From the NCBI RefSeq assembly GCF_003367905.1, contig NZ_CP029462.1, positions 2,542,001 to 2,606,000 on the forward strand: a DNA stretch of 64,000 nt. The letters run 5' to 3'. The notes under the pieces are model-generated. The model saw only the letters and a program-made list of their open reading frames with translations. It ran no database searches and was not told where the DNA came from. Of this stretch, positions 8,891-17,769 are shown piece by piece (within the stretch, counting starts at the first letter, position 1; every line of letters starts with the position of its first letter). Origin of the DNA: Megasphaera stantonii (GTDB lineage: Bacteria; Bacillota; Negativicutes; Veillonellales; Megasphaeraceae). Both the position numbers and the translations under genes were made by a program.

Positions 8891-9171
8891 TTTGGAAATT
8901 ATGATGAAGTTGCTTAAGATACTGCGTATAATTAAAAAAGCGTTGTAAGAAGACAAAAAAGATGACTAATATGCTGTGAGTAATAGATATTCCATAAAGA
9001 GCTGATATAATTGAGATTCGTAAAAGAATAAGTAACTCTCTTTTAAATGTTAGAAATAGTGCCAAACCGAATGAATATATTTATTTAGGAAAACGCAGAC
9101 ACGTTTTTGCAATTCCCATTCTGTTTCATAATTAGTAGTCAGAAATATTTACGCAAATGAAAAGTAGGTAG
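8891..9171. other. AT-rich spacer between cassette and IS elements
   Basis: About 280 bases without a convincing gene. A TTG-started 18-codon ORF at 8892-8948 would give a short hydrophobic, lysine-rich peptide (EIMMKLLKILRIIKKAL), but no good ribosome-binding site supports it. The stretch keeps the low GC of the cassette. Confidence 0.4.
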
Positions 9172-9349
9172 TGTCAAGTATTTTTCGCAAAATGGTTTGC
9201 AGGCCCTGATATGAGTGAAGTCACCCAGCAATGGAGGTATCCTCCAGAGCCGCCTGTAGGTGCTTCATGTTCATGTACTTCTTGTTGCCCCACTGGGTAC
9301 CGGCCACATGGCGCAGCCGGGCACAGACCAGCATGAGGGCGGAGTTGCC

Positions 9350-9357
9350 GTCCGGGA
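9350..9357. repeat. Target-site duplication of element B, left copy
   Basis: GTCCGGGA directly abuts the left end of element B and is repeated at 10839-10846 next to its right end. Confidence 0.9.
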
Positions 9358-10838
9358 GACTATGTGAAGCTTTTTCTGTAAATAACTGCTAGGTATAGGT
9401 CTTCTATGATACAATCTAAATCATAGGAGGCTTAGTATCATGGCAAGAGAAAAGAAACCGGTACATAAGGTCATTATGACCGAAGGAAAACGCAGCATTA
9501 TTCAACAACTGTTTCAAGAATATGACATTCAATCCGCAGAAGATATTCAGGAAGCACTGAAAGACCTGCTGGGCGGTACCATCAAAGAAATGATGGAAAC
9601 CGAGATGGACGAACACCTTGGCTATCAGAAATCCCAGCGGTCTGACAGCGAGGATTACCGCAATGGGTATAAGAGAAAGCGGGTCAACAGCCGGTATGGT
9701 ACCGTAGATATCCAGGTACCGCAGGACCGCAACTCCACGTTCGAACCGCAGGTGGTCCGTAAACGGCAAAAAGATATCTCTTCTATCGACCAGAAAATTA
9801 TCTCCATGTATGCCAAGGGAATGACGACCCGGCAAATTTCAGAAACGTTAGAGGATATCTATGGATTTGAGGCTTCCGAAGGCTTCATTTCCGATGTAAC
9901 CGATAAAATCCTGCCTCAAATTGAAGACTGGCAGAAACGCCCGCTGTCGGAAGTGTATCCTGTCCTCTATATTGATGCCATTCATTATTCTGTCCGGGAT
10001 AACGGAGTGATCCGGAAGCTGGCAGCCTACGTCATTCTGGGAATCAACATAGACGGACAAAAAGAAGTTCTGACGATTCAGGTCGGAGACAATGAGAGCG
10101 CAAAATATTGGCTTTCCGTGCTGAATGAATTGAAAAATCGCGGGGTAAAAGATATCCTGATTCTCTGTGCCGATGGCCTGAGCGGGATCAAAGAAGCCAT
10201 CGCCGCAGCCTATCCTAACACGGAATACCAGCGCTGCATCGTACATCAGGTACGAAACACGCTGAAATATGTAGCAGACAAGGATCGTAAGCCTTTTGCC
10301 AATGATTTAAAGACTATTTATCAGGCTCCGTCTGAAGAACAGGCTTTGGAATCTCTGGAAAGGGTAACCAAAACATGGTCTGTAAAATATCCGAATTCCA
10401 TGAAAAGTTGGAAGCAAAACTGGGATGCCATCTGCCCAATTTTCAAGTTTTCCATGAACGTAAGAAAAGTGATTTACACGACCAATGCCATCGAATCCCT
10501 GAATTCCACCTACCGGAAGCTGAACCGTCAGAGAAGCGTATTTCCAAGCGATACAGCGCTTTTAAAAGCCCTGTATCTGGCGACGTTTGAAGCCACCAAA
10601 AAATGGACCATGCCAATCCGAAACTGGGGACAGGTGTATGGGGAACTGAGCATAATGTACGAAGGCCGACTCCCAGAGTAACGCATAGCTGGCAAAAGCA
10701 GGCGAAAATCCTGTCTGTACTTGACATGTTCAGCATGTGTTGTTATATATAAACCATGAGCTGAAAGTTCTCAAATTCGCTTTCAGCTTACCAAGTATCA
10801 TAGAAGATCTATGTTTACAGAGATTTTTTCACAGGCTC
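9358..10838 (+). mobile_element. IS256-family element B, copy 1 (complete)
   Basis: The 1481-bp element is flanked by the 8-bp direct repeat GTCCGGGA at 9350-9357 and 10839-10846, as expected for IS256-family transposition. The ends are imperfect inverted repeats: the left begins GACTATGTGAAGC and the right, read inward, GAGCCTGTGAAAA; both run into TGTAAA and later CTTCTATGATA. It carries one transposase gene. The second copy at 31956-33417 encodes an identical protein, so it moved or was duplicated recently. Confidence 0.92.
9440..10681 (+). CDS. IS256-family transposase (element B, copy 1)
   Basis: The 413-residue mutator-type DDE transposase has an N-terminal helical DNA-binding part (MTEGKRSIIQQLFQEYDIQS, EMDEHLGYQKS), a catalytic core with YIDAIHY, LCADGLSGIKEAI and YQRCIVHQVRN, and the C-terminal TTNAIESLNSTYRKLNRQR with the catalytic Glu. 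AGGAGG precedes the ATG. The protein is identical to that at 32019-33260. It looks complete and presumably active. Confidence 0.95.
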   Translation: MAREKKPVHKVIMTEGKRSIIQQLFQEYDIQSAEDIQEALKDLLGGTIKEMMETEMDEHLGYQKSQRSDSEDYRNGYKRKRVNSRYGTVDIQVPQDRNSTFEPQVVRKRQKDISSIDQKIISMYAKGMTTRQISETLEDIYGFEASEGFISDVTDKILPQIEDWQKRPLSEVYPVLYIDAIHYSVRDNGVIRKLAAYVILGINIDGQKEVLTIQVGDNESAKYWLSVLNELKNRGVKDILILCADGLSGIKEAIAAAYPNTEYQRCIVHQVRNTLKYVADKDRKPFANDLKTIYQAPSEEQALESLERVTKTWSVKYPNSMKSWKQNWDAICPIFKFSMNVRKVIYTTNAIESLNSTYRKLNRQRSVFPSDTALLKALYLATFEATKKWTMPIRNWGQVYGELSIMYEGRLPE

Positions 10839-10846
10839 GTCCGGGA
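10839..10846. repeat. Target-site duplication of element B, right copy
   Basis: GTCCGGGA matches 9350-9357 exactly and marks the point where element A was cut. Confidence 0.9.
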
Positions 10847-11998
10847 AGCTGACCACCACACGGGTACGGCGGCGGATCTCCCGGTTAAGCCGTTCCATGA
10901 CGTTATTAGTACGGATACGGGTCCAATGTTCACAGGGAAAATCGCAGTAAGTCAGCGTTTCCTCAATGCCATCCTCCACCTTCTTGGCAGCCTCTTTCAG
11001 TTTCATGGAACGCAGTTCTTCTACCACGGCCCGGGCTTTCTCACGGGCAGCTTTCTTGCTCTCCTGCGCATGGATCGCTTTGAGCATTTTGGCCACCAGC
11101 TTCACCTTGGAACGAGGCGTTACAGAGAAGATATTGCGGTAAAAGTGTACAGTACACCGCTGGTACTTGGCCTCTGGAAACACTTCTCCCACAGCTTCCA
11201 GCATACCCAGGCACTTGTCGCCAACTACCAGTTTGACTCCATCCAGGCCCCGGCCTCGCAGCCATTGAAAGAAGCTGACCCAGCTAGCTTTATCCTCCTT
11301 CATGCCCTCGGCAGCCCCAAGAACCTCACGGTATCCATCTTCATTTACCGCAATCGCTACCAGAATGGCCACATTCTCAAACTCTCCGCCCCAGTTGCGA
11401 CGCAAGTAGATGCCGTCCACATAGACATACGGGTAATGCCCTCCCTGTAAGGGGCGGTTACGCCAATCCTCAATGTGGACATATGCCTTCTTATTCAGTT
11501 CACTGATGGTTGAGGGCGACACTTTGCTGCCCCACAGCGCCTCTGTAATGTCTTCCACACGCCGGACGGATACGCCGGCCAGATACATCTCGATGAGGGC
11601 TTCTTCTACGCTGCTTTCACGGCGGCGATACCGCTCAATAATGGCGGTCTCAAAGGAAATCCCTTTGAGCTTGGGTACCTTGAGGGTAACGTCCCCGGAA
11701 GTGGTAGTGAGGCTGCGCCTGTAGTGGCCGCTGCGATAGCCCTGACGCTTCTCATTGCGCTCGTATCGGGCCGCCTGAGTCAGTTTCTCCGCCTCGGCCT
11801 CCAGCAGCTCGTTGAGAGTCTCCTCTACGCTGCCACGCACAAGATCCTTGAGCTGTCCCTTGATTACTTCCTCGTTAAGCTGTACAATCTTTTCAGACAT
11901 GGTTTGCTTGCTCCTTTCAGAATGGTGTGTCGCGACTTCATTCTACCAGAGTTCTGCAAGCCATGTCTCTTTTTATTTTTGCGAAACTTATTGTACCT

Positions 11999-12521
11999 TA
12001 TCTTTGATAGTGTCGGGAATACGTGCCGTTGCCGACAAAAATATGATTGAACTTTATAGGCAGGAGGCGTTTGCGGTCTTGGATGGAGTATGCATAGAAG
12101 TTATGGAATGGAAGAAATGCATCGTGATTCAGTTGTCGAAATAGCTAATGAATTGGCAAATGTTTGGCGTTGCATGAATGGTTTAATGCAGTATGGTATC
12201 AGTATATATTTTGATTTATATGTATTATAAACTGAATTACGGCGTATAGCTGACAAGGGCCTATGATTGCCAATGGCTTTGTCAAGCCGTTTTTAGCTTA
12301 CATTTGGTTCTTGACGCTTTGCGGCGTTACGCGTAACGTCTTCTTTTCTTTTTCTCTTTCTTTTTATATGTTTCCCGGTCTTATTTTTTATTTGATGTAT
12401 TTTCTTTTTTTGATGAATCGTTTTTGCGTTGCGTTTTATGCAAGTTTGGCAAGAGGGGAAATAAAATTGGCTCTTCATGTCCCTTACTACTATAGAGAGC
12501 TGCGAAGGGAGAGGTGCGGAC
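11999..12521. other. Spacer with small ORF remnant and perfect palindrome
   Basis: About 520 bases without a convincing gene. 12008-12142 reads as an open frame (SGIRAVADKN, then MIELYRQEAFAVLDGV and EWKKCIVIQLSK) that has no upstream continuation and may be a gene remnant. A perfect 14-bp palindrome CGTTACGCGTAACG sits at 12325-12338, about 185 bases before the DnaD-like gene, followed by a T-rich stretch. Confidence 0.45.
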
Positions 12522-14273
12522 ATGAAGGGGCTGCGATGGTTTCAAACGAAGGTGGGGTTATTTCAGGACCCACGGATGATGTATTTGCTGAGTCAGCCTC
12601 ATGGCGATTCGTATTTCGTCATTTGGTTTTATCTCAAGGATTTGGCCGGCATGATTAACGACGACGGCTACATATACGTATCGGAGAGACAGGTTATGCC
12701 GACGGAGCTGCTGGCTCGTCAGCTGCGCCGCCGCAAGGCCTTTGTGGAACGGGTGCTGGACGTGTTTGAGCAGATTGACCTCATCAGCCGCGATGAAACG
12801 GGGTTGATCCGCATCGTGCCCTGGGATGAAATCCAGAGCTTTTCCCGCGACGAGAAGAAGCGCAGCGACGCCCGGGACCGCATGCGGCGCTATCGCCAGC
12901 GGCAGCGGGAGGAGCAGGCGAATGTAGCAGCTTGCGCTTCCCATAATGAAATGCCTGGTCGTATGCCTGCCGAAAGGCTGGAGAGCGTCAATGGGCAGGC
13001 CTGTGAAACGGGATATGTTGCGCCGTATGGCAGGTCTGAATTGGATTGCCTTCAGCATGGTGAACAGATTGGCCGCGTGCTTGACGAGAGCATACAGAAT
13101 GACAACGAACTAGTACCTGAAACGGAACGTGCTGCGTCATACGGCGGGGCTGCTGTGGATTATCCCCTAAACGGCATGAAGACCATCGCTGTGACCGATA
13201 AGAAAAGACTGCGTGTCCATGGACAGGCACAACAAACGGGATATACCGTGCCGTCTGGCAAGGCTGACTTACATTGTGTTCGGCATGGTGAACAGGTTGG
13301 GGCTATGCCTGACGAGAAAGTACATGGTGTCGATAAGCCAACGCCTGAAACGGAACCTGCTGCATCGTACGGCAGGACTGCTGTGGATTATCACCGAAAT
13401 GGCATGAAGACCATCGCTGTGACCGATAAGAAAAGACTGCGTGTCCATGGACAGGCACAACAAACGGGAGATGCCGTGCCGTCTGGCAAGGCTGAATGGG
13501 AATGTGTTCATTATGGTGAACAGGTTGGTGTTCTGCTTGACGCGAAAGTACAGGGCGTCGATAAGCCAATACCTGAAAGGGAATATGCTGCATCGTACGG
13601 CGAGGCTGTTATGGGTTGCCCACGAAACAGCGGGAAGGATGCTGCTGGGCCCGATGAGAAAGTACAGAGCGTCAATGGACAGACACATAAAGTGGAATGT
13701 GCCGTGGCGAACGATGGGGCTGATCTGACCTGCACACAGCTTTCCGAAAGGCAGGAAATCGCGGCGTATGATAGGGATGGAATGAACGGCATACAGGGAG
13801 AGGAAAGGGCCGAAGGAATAGCGTATGTAACCGAAGACAGGGCATATGTGCCAGGGGCAGATTTTGCTGCAGATTATCTCGATGAGGGGCGAGATACCAG
13901 CAGCGATAGGGAGGAGCCGTCGTCTCTGCCGGGCGGCAAGGCCCTCCTGTATTACGAAGCCTTGTTCGGCAAGGCCGACGGGCAGACCGTAGAGGCCTTG
14001 CAAGGGTTGGCGCGGCGCTGGGGCGACGAGGCTGTCTGCCGGGCTGTTTGCATTGCCTTGAAGAAGGGCGCGTCCAGCATCCAGTATATCCGCACCGTAT
14101 TGGTTCACTGCAAGGGAACTCCCCGCCATGATACGGCGCCCAGCCCGTACGAGAACGCAAGGTCTATGCCTTCCGGCCAGGGCGGACTCCGCCATATCAG
14201 CGATATGAACTGGGGCAGCCCGGACGTCAGCTTAGGCGAAGGCATCCGGCCCGTATACGAAGCGCTGCCATAG
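12522..14273 (+). CDS. DnaD-like replication protein with seven 38-residue repeats
   Basis: The ATG at 12522 follows GAAGGGAGAGG. The N-terminal 130 residues (FFxTKVGLFQDPRMM-like start, YFVIWFYLKDLAGMINDDGY, RMRRYRQRQREEQ) resemble the DUF4373/Lin1244 domain of phage replisome organisers. Residues about 480-560 (LYYEALFGKADGQTVEAL, CRAVCIALKKGASSIQYI) resemble the DnaD/DnaB_2 C-terminal domain. Between them, from residue 162 to 427, lie seven units of exactly 38 residues with the pattern ETxxAxxYGxxxxDxxxxG followed by DxK. Such proteins bring helicase to replication origins. The repeat linker is unusual, and the gene stands alone without phage neighbours. The 583-residue length is roughly twice that of usual DnaD-like proteins. 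Confidence 0.82.
   Translation: MKGLRWFQTKVGLFQDPRMMYLLSQPHGDSYFVIWFYLKDLAGMINDDGYIYVSERQVMPTELLARQLRRRKAFVERVLDVFEQIDLISRDETGLIRIVPWDEIQSFSRDEKKRSDARDRMRRYRQRQREEQANVAACASHNEMPGRMPAERLESVNGQACETGYVAPYGRSELDCLQHGEQIGRVLDESIQNDNELVPETERAASYGGAAVDYPLNGMKTIAVTDKKRLRVHGQAQQTGYTVPSGKADLHCVRHGEQVGAMPDEKVHGVDKPTPETEPAASYGRTAVDYHRNGMKTIAVTDKKRLRVHGQAQQTGDAVPSGKAEWECVHYGEQVGVLLDAKVQGVDKPIPEREYAASYGEAVMGCPRNSGKDAAGPDEKVQSVNGQTHKVECAVANDGADLTCTQLSERQEIAAYDRDGMNGIQGEERAEGIAYVTEDRAYVPGADFAADYLDEGRDTSSDREEPSSLPGGKALLYYEALFGKADGQTVEALQGLARRWGDEAVCRAVCIALKKGASSIQYIRTVLVHCKGTPRHDTAPSPYENARSMPSGQGGLRHISDMNWGSPDVSLGEGIRPVYEALP
13005..13802 (+). repeat. Seven tandem 114-bp coding repeats (228-bp higher-order unit)
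   Basis: Seven in-frame 114-bp units encode 38 residues each. Odd and even units alternate in type, giving a 228-bp higher-order period: GACTGCGTGTCCATGGACAG recurs at 13207 and 13435. Units 2 and 4 are nearly identical, while units 6 and 7 are degenerate. Confidence 0.85.
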
Positions 14274-14420
14274 GCATAACGGCTAAAGGACGGGCCGCAG
14301 ATTCAGGTTAGCAAGACGCCTGAAAATCAGAATCTACAGGTTCTGACAGCGTTAGGATACGGGTAAAAAAGTATAAATTCATGGCGGGGAAACGTTGTTA
14401 TTCAAAAATAAAAGAATAGT

Positions 14421-14441
14421 AGAGCAGCGCAGCGCTGCTCT
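14421..14441. terminator. Hairpin after the DnaD-like gene
   Basis: AGAGCAGCG and CGCTGCTCT form a perfect 9-bp stem with a 3-base loop. There is no clear T-run, so intrinsic termination is uncertain. The rest of 14274-14890 holds no convincing gene; a direct repeat AAAATACTTGCA occurs near 14592 and 14629. Confidence 0.4.
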
Positions 14442-14890
14442 GCCGGTACCGTCATGCTGCCTATGGCCTATATGACGCAGCCCACAGCGCTACATACTGC
14501 GCGTAATGGGGAAAGCGTATACACGCAGCAAAGCAGCGGTGCTCGTACATTCTGAAGAAAATACCGATACAGCAAGGCGGATATCGAAGCAAAAATACTT
14601 GCAAAAACGCTATTCTTTTAGACGGTGTAAAATACTTGCAGAAAAACTTTAGTGTACAAAAGTAAAACATATAATGTAACGGTAATGCGCGTTGGCGTGT
14701 TGCTGCATATTGTCTATGATGCGAACCATAGCAGCAATAGATTGAGAAAATTATCAAAAAATTCCTGTCAAAACGATACCCACAACAACGTTACACTATC
14801 ATTTTTTTGCTTTTTTACTAGCCAAACAGTTTGCCGATTGTTACAATAAACAATAAAAGCAATATATACTACATTTGCGAGGCGATATCT

Positions 14891-15835
14891 ATGAGTTTGG
14901 CTACGGAAAAAGAATTTAAAAATATTCACGAGTTCATTGAGCGGCGATTGGGCGGTCGGAAACCGGCGTCCGACGAAGAACTGAACCAGCTGATTCAGGA
15001 ATATATGGATCAGACGAATACTATGCTGGAAGCACAGGAGCCGCTGACGGAGGAAACGGCGGAAGACGTATTCGACTGGTTAGAGCTGGCCGGACGAGCC
15101 AGGAGCAAAAAGGTGCAGAGACGGTATCTGGAAAAGGCGAAGGAACTGGAGCCGAAAAATCTGGACGTATTGTCTGCCCTGCTGTTTTTGGATAAGCGGG
15201 CCTATCATGAGTATCTGCCCGACGTTGAACGGCTGCTGGCTCTGGGCAAGGAAGATCTGCGGGAGCGGAAGATTTACCAGCAGTCCGTAGGCGACTTTTA
15301 TCAGGTTTTGGAGACGCGCCCGTATATCCGGCTTATGCATATGTATATGTTTCTGCTGCAGCAGTGCATGATGCTGCGGAAGGCCATCGCCGTAGGCAAG
15401 GAAATTTTAAAATTAAACTGCAGCGATAATCTGGGCGTCCGATATACGCTGATGCACTTGTATGTCTATATGGAAGACGAATACAACGCCCTGAAGCTGA
15501 TGCGTCAATTCAAGGAAGTCGACGATACGGCCGGATTTCAGCTGCCTCTGGCGCTGCTGTATTTCCAAGAGGGGAAATCAGAGGAAGCCAAAGGCGTATT
15601 GAAACGATTGAGCATGACGTACCGCGGGTTCCGATCGTTTCTCAAGGATGCGGCGGAACTACGGCTGCTCGATGAATCCGAATATATAGATGAATATCAG
15701 CTGTATACGGAAAGCGAATTAGTCAGCTGCTATCAGGAAAACTTGTTCCTGTGGGATTCGCGGCAGGAATTTTTCCAGTGGGCCCGGAAAGCGATGACGC
15801 CGCCTCGGAAGAAGAAAGAGCAGACGACGACGTAA
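14891..15835 (+). CDS. TPR-like (ST7-like) protein
   Basis: The 314-residue start at 14891 is preferred because GAGGCG lies upstream; an earlier in-frame ATG at 14831 lacks a site. The sequence is almost wholly helical with tetratricopeptide-like units: WLELAGRARSKKVQRRYLEKAKELEPKN near 60-90, then AIAVGKEILKLN and EYNALKLMRQFKEVDD, and LALLYFQEGKSEEAKGVLKRL near 225. It is likely a soluble cytoplasmic scaffold. The layout resembles bacterial ST7-like proteins of unknown function. It stands alone upstream of the heat-shock operon and is not under CIRCE. Confidence 0.8.
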   Translation: MSLATEKEFKNIHEFIERRLGGRKPASDEELNQLIQEYMDQTNTMLEAQEPLTEETAEDVFDWLELAGRARSKKVQRRYLEKAKELEPKNLDVLSALLFLDKRAYHEYLPDVERLLALGKEDLRERKIYQQSVGDFYQVLETRPYIRLMHMYMFLLQQCMMLRKAIAVGKEILKLNCSDNLGVRYTLMHLYVYMEDEYNALKLMRQFKEVDDTAGFQLPLALLYFQEGKSEEAKGVLKRLSMTYRGFRSFLKDAAELRLLDESEYIDEYQLYTESELVSCYQENLFLWDSRQEFFQWARKAMTPPRKKKEQTTT

Positions 15836-15940
15836 TGATGCATAGGGAGCAGTCCGGCTGGCAGCGGCCGGGCTGTTCGACTGTGCCTGAAAAAGTTGTT
15901 TGACTTTTTGACTAATTAGCTGTTTTTTGGCCTAAAATCA

Positions 15941-15969
15941 TTGACAAATACTTGCAATCATGCTATCTT
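15941..15969 (+). promoter_or_regulatory. SigA-type promoter of the hrcA operon
   Basis: TTGACA at 15941-15946 and TATCTT at 15964-15969 are 17 bases apart. The CIRCE operator starts 12 bases downstream, so repressor binding would cover the transcription start. Confidence 0.85.
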
Positions 15970-15980
15970 TTATATAGTCA

Positions 15981-16007
15981 TTAGCACTCAAATTGCATGA
16001 GTGCTAA
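15981..16007 (+). promoter_or_regulatory. CIRCE operator (HrcA-binding site)
   Basis: The sequence is TTAGCACTC, nine bases, then GAGTGCTAA: a perfect match to the CIRCE consensus. HrcA binds it and represses the chaperone operon until heat shock; hrcA itself is the first gene, giving autoregulation. Confidence 0.97.
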
Positions 16008-16044
16008 TTAATAAGTCAAATGAGCAGAAGCAGAGGTGATGCAT

Positions 16045-17085
16045 ATGGATTTGGATGAGAGAAAACAAAAAATATTGCAGGCCATCATTCAGGACTATAT
16101 CACTTCTGCCGAACCGGTCGGCTCGCGGACTATCGCCCGAAAGTACAATTTAGGCGTCAGCGCCGCGACGATCCGCAATGAAATGTTTGATTTGGAAATG
16201 CTGGGCTATTTGGAACAGCCTCACACGTCGGCCGGGCGGATTCCGTCCATCAAGGGCTATCGGTTTTACGTCGACTGCCTGCTGGAGCCGACGCAGATTT
16301 CCGAGGAAGAAAAGCGGTTCGTCCAGTCCTGGTTCCACGATAAGATGAACAACGTCGACCAGATTTTCCAGTCGACGGCCAAGGTCTTGTCCAAGATCAC
16401 CCACAATGTGACCTTGGTCATGGCGGCCCAGCAGGTGAGTTCGAAGCTGAAGTACATCCGCTTCCTGCCCCTGGATTTCCGGCGGGCCATCATGATCGTC
16501 GTCACCGATTCGGGCCAGATCGAGAACTGCATTTTCCCGAAGCCTGAAGATACGGACGTAGACGAGCTGAACGTCATCGCCGAAAAGCTGACGCATTACC
16601 TGGCCGGCCTTCCCGTGAGCCGCATCAATATGGAAATGCTGGAGCAGTTTCACGAATCCATCGTCGGCGACCTGGAGCTGTACCGGCTGGCCTTCCGGTC
16701 TATCCATCAGGCCTTCCGCAGGGAGCAGCAGCTGTACAAGGGCGGGGCCATGGAGCTCTTAAACAAGCCGGAGTTCAAAGACGTAGCGAAGGCAAAAAAC
16801 TTGTTCACCATGCTGGAGGAACAGGACGTCATGGCCAATCTGTTCAGCGACGGCGGCCAGGAGCCGCAGAAGACCGTGACCGTGCGCATTGGGGAAGAAG
16901 CAAACCTATCTCCTATCAATGATTGCAGCATCATCGAGGCGACTTTCAAGGCAAACGACGTCGTCCTCGGCAAGATTGCCGTGCTGGGGCCGACGCGCAT
17001 GGAATATGCCAAGATCATCGGTCTCCTCGATTTTATGAAGCAGCATGTGACGAATATTTTAGAGCATTATCACGACGATACATAG
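16045..17085 (+). CDS. hrcA: Heat-inducible transcription repressor HrcA
   Basis: The ATG at 16045 is favoured because AGAGGTGA ends about six bases upstream; ATG 16039 and GTG 16036 are alternatives. The 346-residue protein begins DLDERKQKILQAIIQDYI with a winged-helix domain containing TIRNEMFDLEMLGYLEQPHTS and GRIPSIKGYRFYVD, then a GAF-like dimerisation domain. It represses through CIRCE, which lies immediately upstream. In Firmicutes its activity depends on GroE. Confidence 0.97.
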   Translation: MDLDERKQKILQAIIQDYITSAEPVGSRTIARKYNLGVSAATIRNEMFDLEMLGYLEQPHTSAGRIPSIKGYRFYVDCLLEPTQISEEEKRFVQSWFHDKMNNVDQIFQSTAKVLSKITHNVTLVMAAQQVSSKLKYIRFLPLDFRRAIMIVVTDSGQIENCIFPKPEDTDVDELNVIAEKLTHYLAGLPVSRINMEMLEQFHESIVGDLELYRLAFRSIHQAFRREQQLYKGGAMELLNKPEFKDVAKAKNLFTMLEEQDVMANLFSDGGQEPQKTVTVRIGEEANLSPINDCSIIEATFKANDVVLGKIAVLGPTRMEYAKIIGLLDFMKQHVTNILEHYHDDT

Positions 17086-17100
17086 GAGGCTTTCATACAG

Positions 17101-17736
17101 ATGAGCAAAGATAAAGAAAAGGATAAAGAAAAAAAGCACGAACAGCAGGCTGCTGCCGAAGCGGCAGAGGCTGAAAACGCGAAGGTAAACGAATCGGCTG
17201 AACAAGCGGAACCGGCGCAGGATGCAGGAGACGCTCCGGCGGCAGATGAGGAACAAGCGGCGGAAGATGCCGCTTCGACGGATGCCAAAATTGCGGAAGC
17301 AGCCGTAGCGGATATGAAACAGCGCTACATGCGCCTGCAAGCCGACTTCGCCAATTTCAAAAAGCGGACGGCCGGCGAAAAGCTTCAGATTTCTGAAGTC
17401 GTAAAAATGGAAGTCCTGCAGAACGTCCTTCCCGTCGTCGACAACTTCGAACGGGCCCTGCAGGTGCCGCAGGATAAGCTGACGGACGATCTGAAATCCT
17501 TCGTAGACGGCTATGAAATGATTTACAAACAGCTCATGACCGTCCTGGAAAAGGAAGGCGTTGTGAAAATCGACGCCGTCGGCAAACCCTTCGACCCGAA
17601 CTACCATCAGGCGGTCATGCGGGTAGCCAGCGACGAATACGACAACGACGTCGTCGTCGAAGTGCTGCAGGAAGGCTATTTGCTGGGCGACAAGACCTTG
17701 CGTCCGGCTATGGTAAAAGTTGCATTTAACGGTTAA
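17101..17736 (+). CDS. grpE: Nucleotide exchange factor GrpE
   Basis: The 211-residue protein has a long low-complexity, Glu/Ala/Lys-rich N-terminus (about 70 residues), then a coiled coil and the GrpE core: YMRLQADFANFKKRT, LPVVDNFERAL, and the beta-wing HQAVMRV with YLLGDKTLRPAMVKVA. It releases ADP from DnaK. AGGAGG lies 10 bases upstream of the ATG. It is the second gene of the CIRCE operon, with 15 bases after hrcA. Confidence 0.97.
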   Translation: MSKDKEKDKEKKHEQQAAAEAAEAENAKVNESAEQAEPAQDAGDAPAADEEQAAEDAASTDAKIAEAAVADMKQRYMRLQADFANFKKRTAGEKLQISEVVKMEVLQNVLPVVDNFERALQVPQDKLTDDLKSFVDGYEMIYKQLMTVLEKEGVVKIDAVGKPFDPNYHQAVMRVASDEYDNDVVVEVLQEGYLLGDKTLRPAMVKVAFNG

Positions 17737-17769
17737 TCATCGTAGAAAGATATTGAGGAGGAATTTATC

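Larger units (their letters stand above)
9221..11900 (-). pseudogene. IS256-family transposase of element A, interrupted
   Basis: The 5' part (11900 down to 10839) encodes about 354 residues of a mutator-type transposase with YVDGIYL, VVGDKCLGM and NNVMERLNREIRRRTR carrying the DDE residues, then runs into the end of element B and stops at 10815. The 3' part (9357 to 9221) continues in frame as LPDGNSALMLVCARLRHVAG, then NKKYMNMKHLQAAL, and a stop. Removing element B and one copy of the 8-bp duplication restores one gene of about 400 residues. The catalytic core is present but the terminal region is lost, so the gene is probably inactive. Confidence 0.88.
9172..11998 (-). mobile_element. IS256-family element A, split by element B
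   Basis: The outer ends, GTGTCAAGTATTTTTCGCAA at the left and the complement of TTGCGAAACTTATTGTAC at the right, are imperfect inverted repeats sharing TTCGCAAAA. They enclose a minus-strand IS256-type transposase in two pieces, 10839-11900 and 9221-9357. The gap is filled by a second complete IS256-family element. The exact outer boundaries are approximate. Confidence 0.75.

Noticed and set aside
8694-9065. Minus-strand hydrophobic ORF at the end of the AT-rich cassette
   Set aside because: It runs into the coding region of the third cassette gene and has no start signal; AT-rich DNA easily gives hydrophobic reading frames.
13269-14195. Minus-strand ORF opposite the DnaD-like gene
   Set aside because: Its apparent repeats only mirror the 38-residue repeats of the plus-strand gene.
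14581-14640. Similarity of ATACTTGCA..GCTAT to the hrcA promoter region
   Set aside because: No well-spaced -35 and -10 pair could be fitted, and no CIRCE is present.
14461-14757. Minus-strand ORF of 98 codons before the TPR gene
   Set aside because: Cys/Tyr/Phe-rich unlikely composition, no ribosome-binding site and no recognisable motif.
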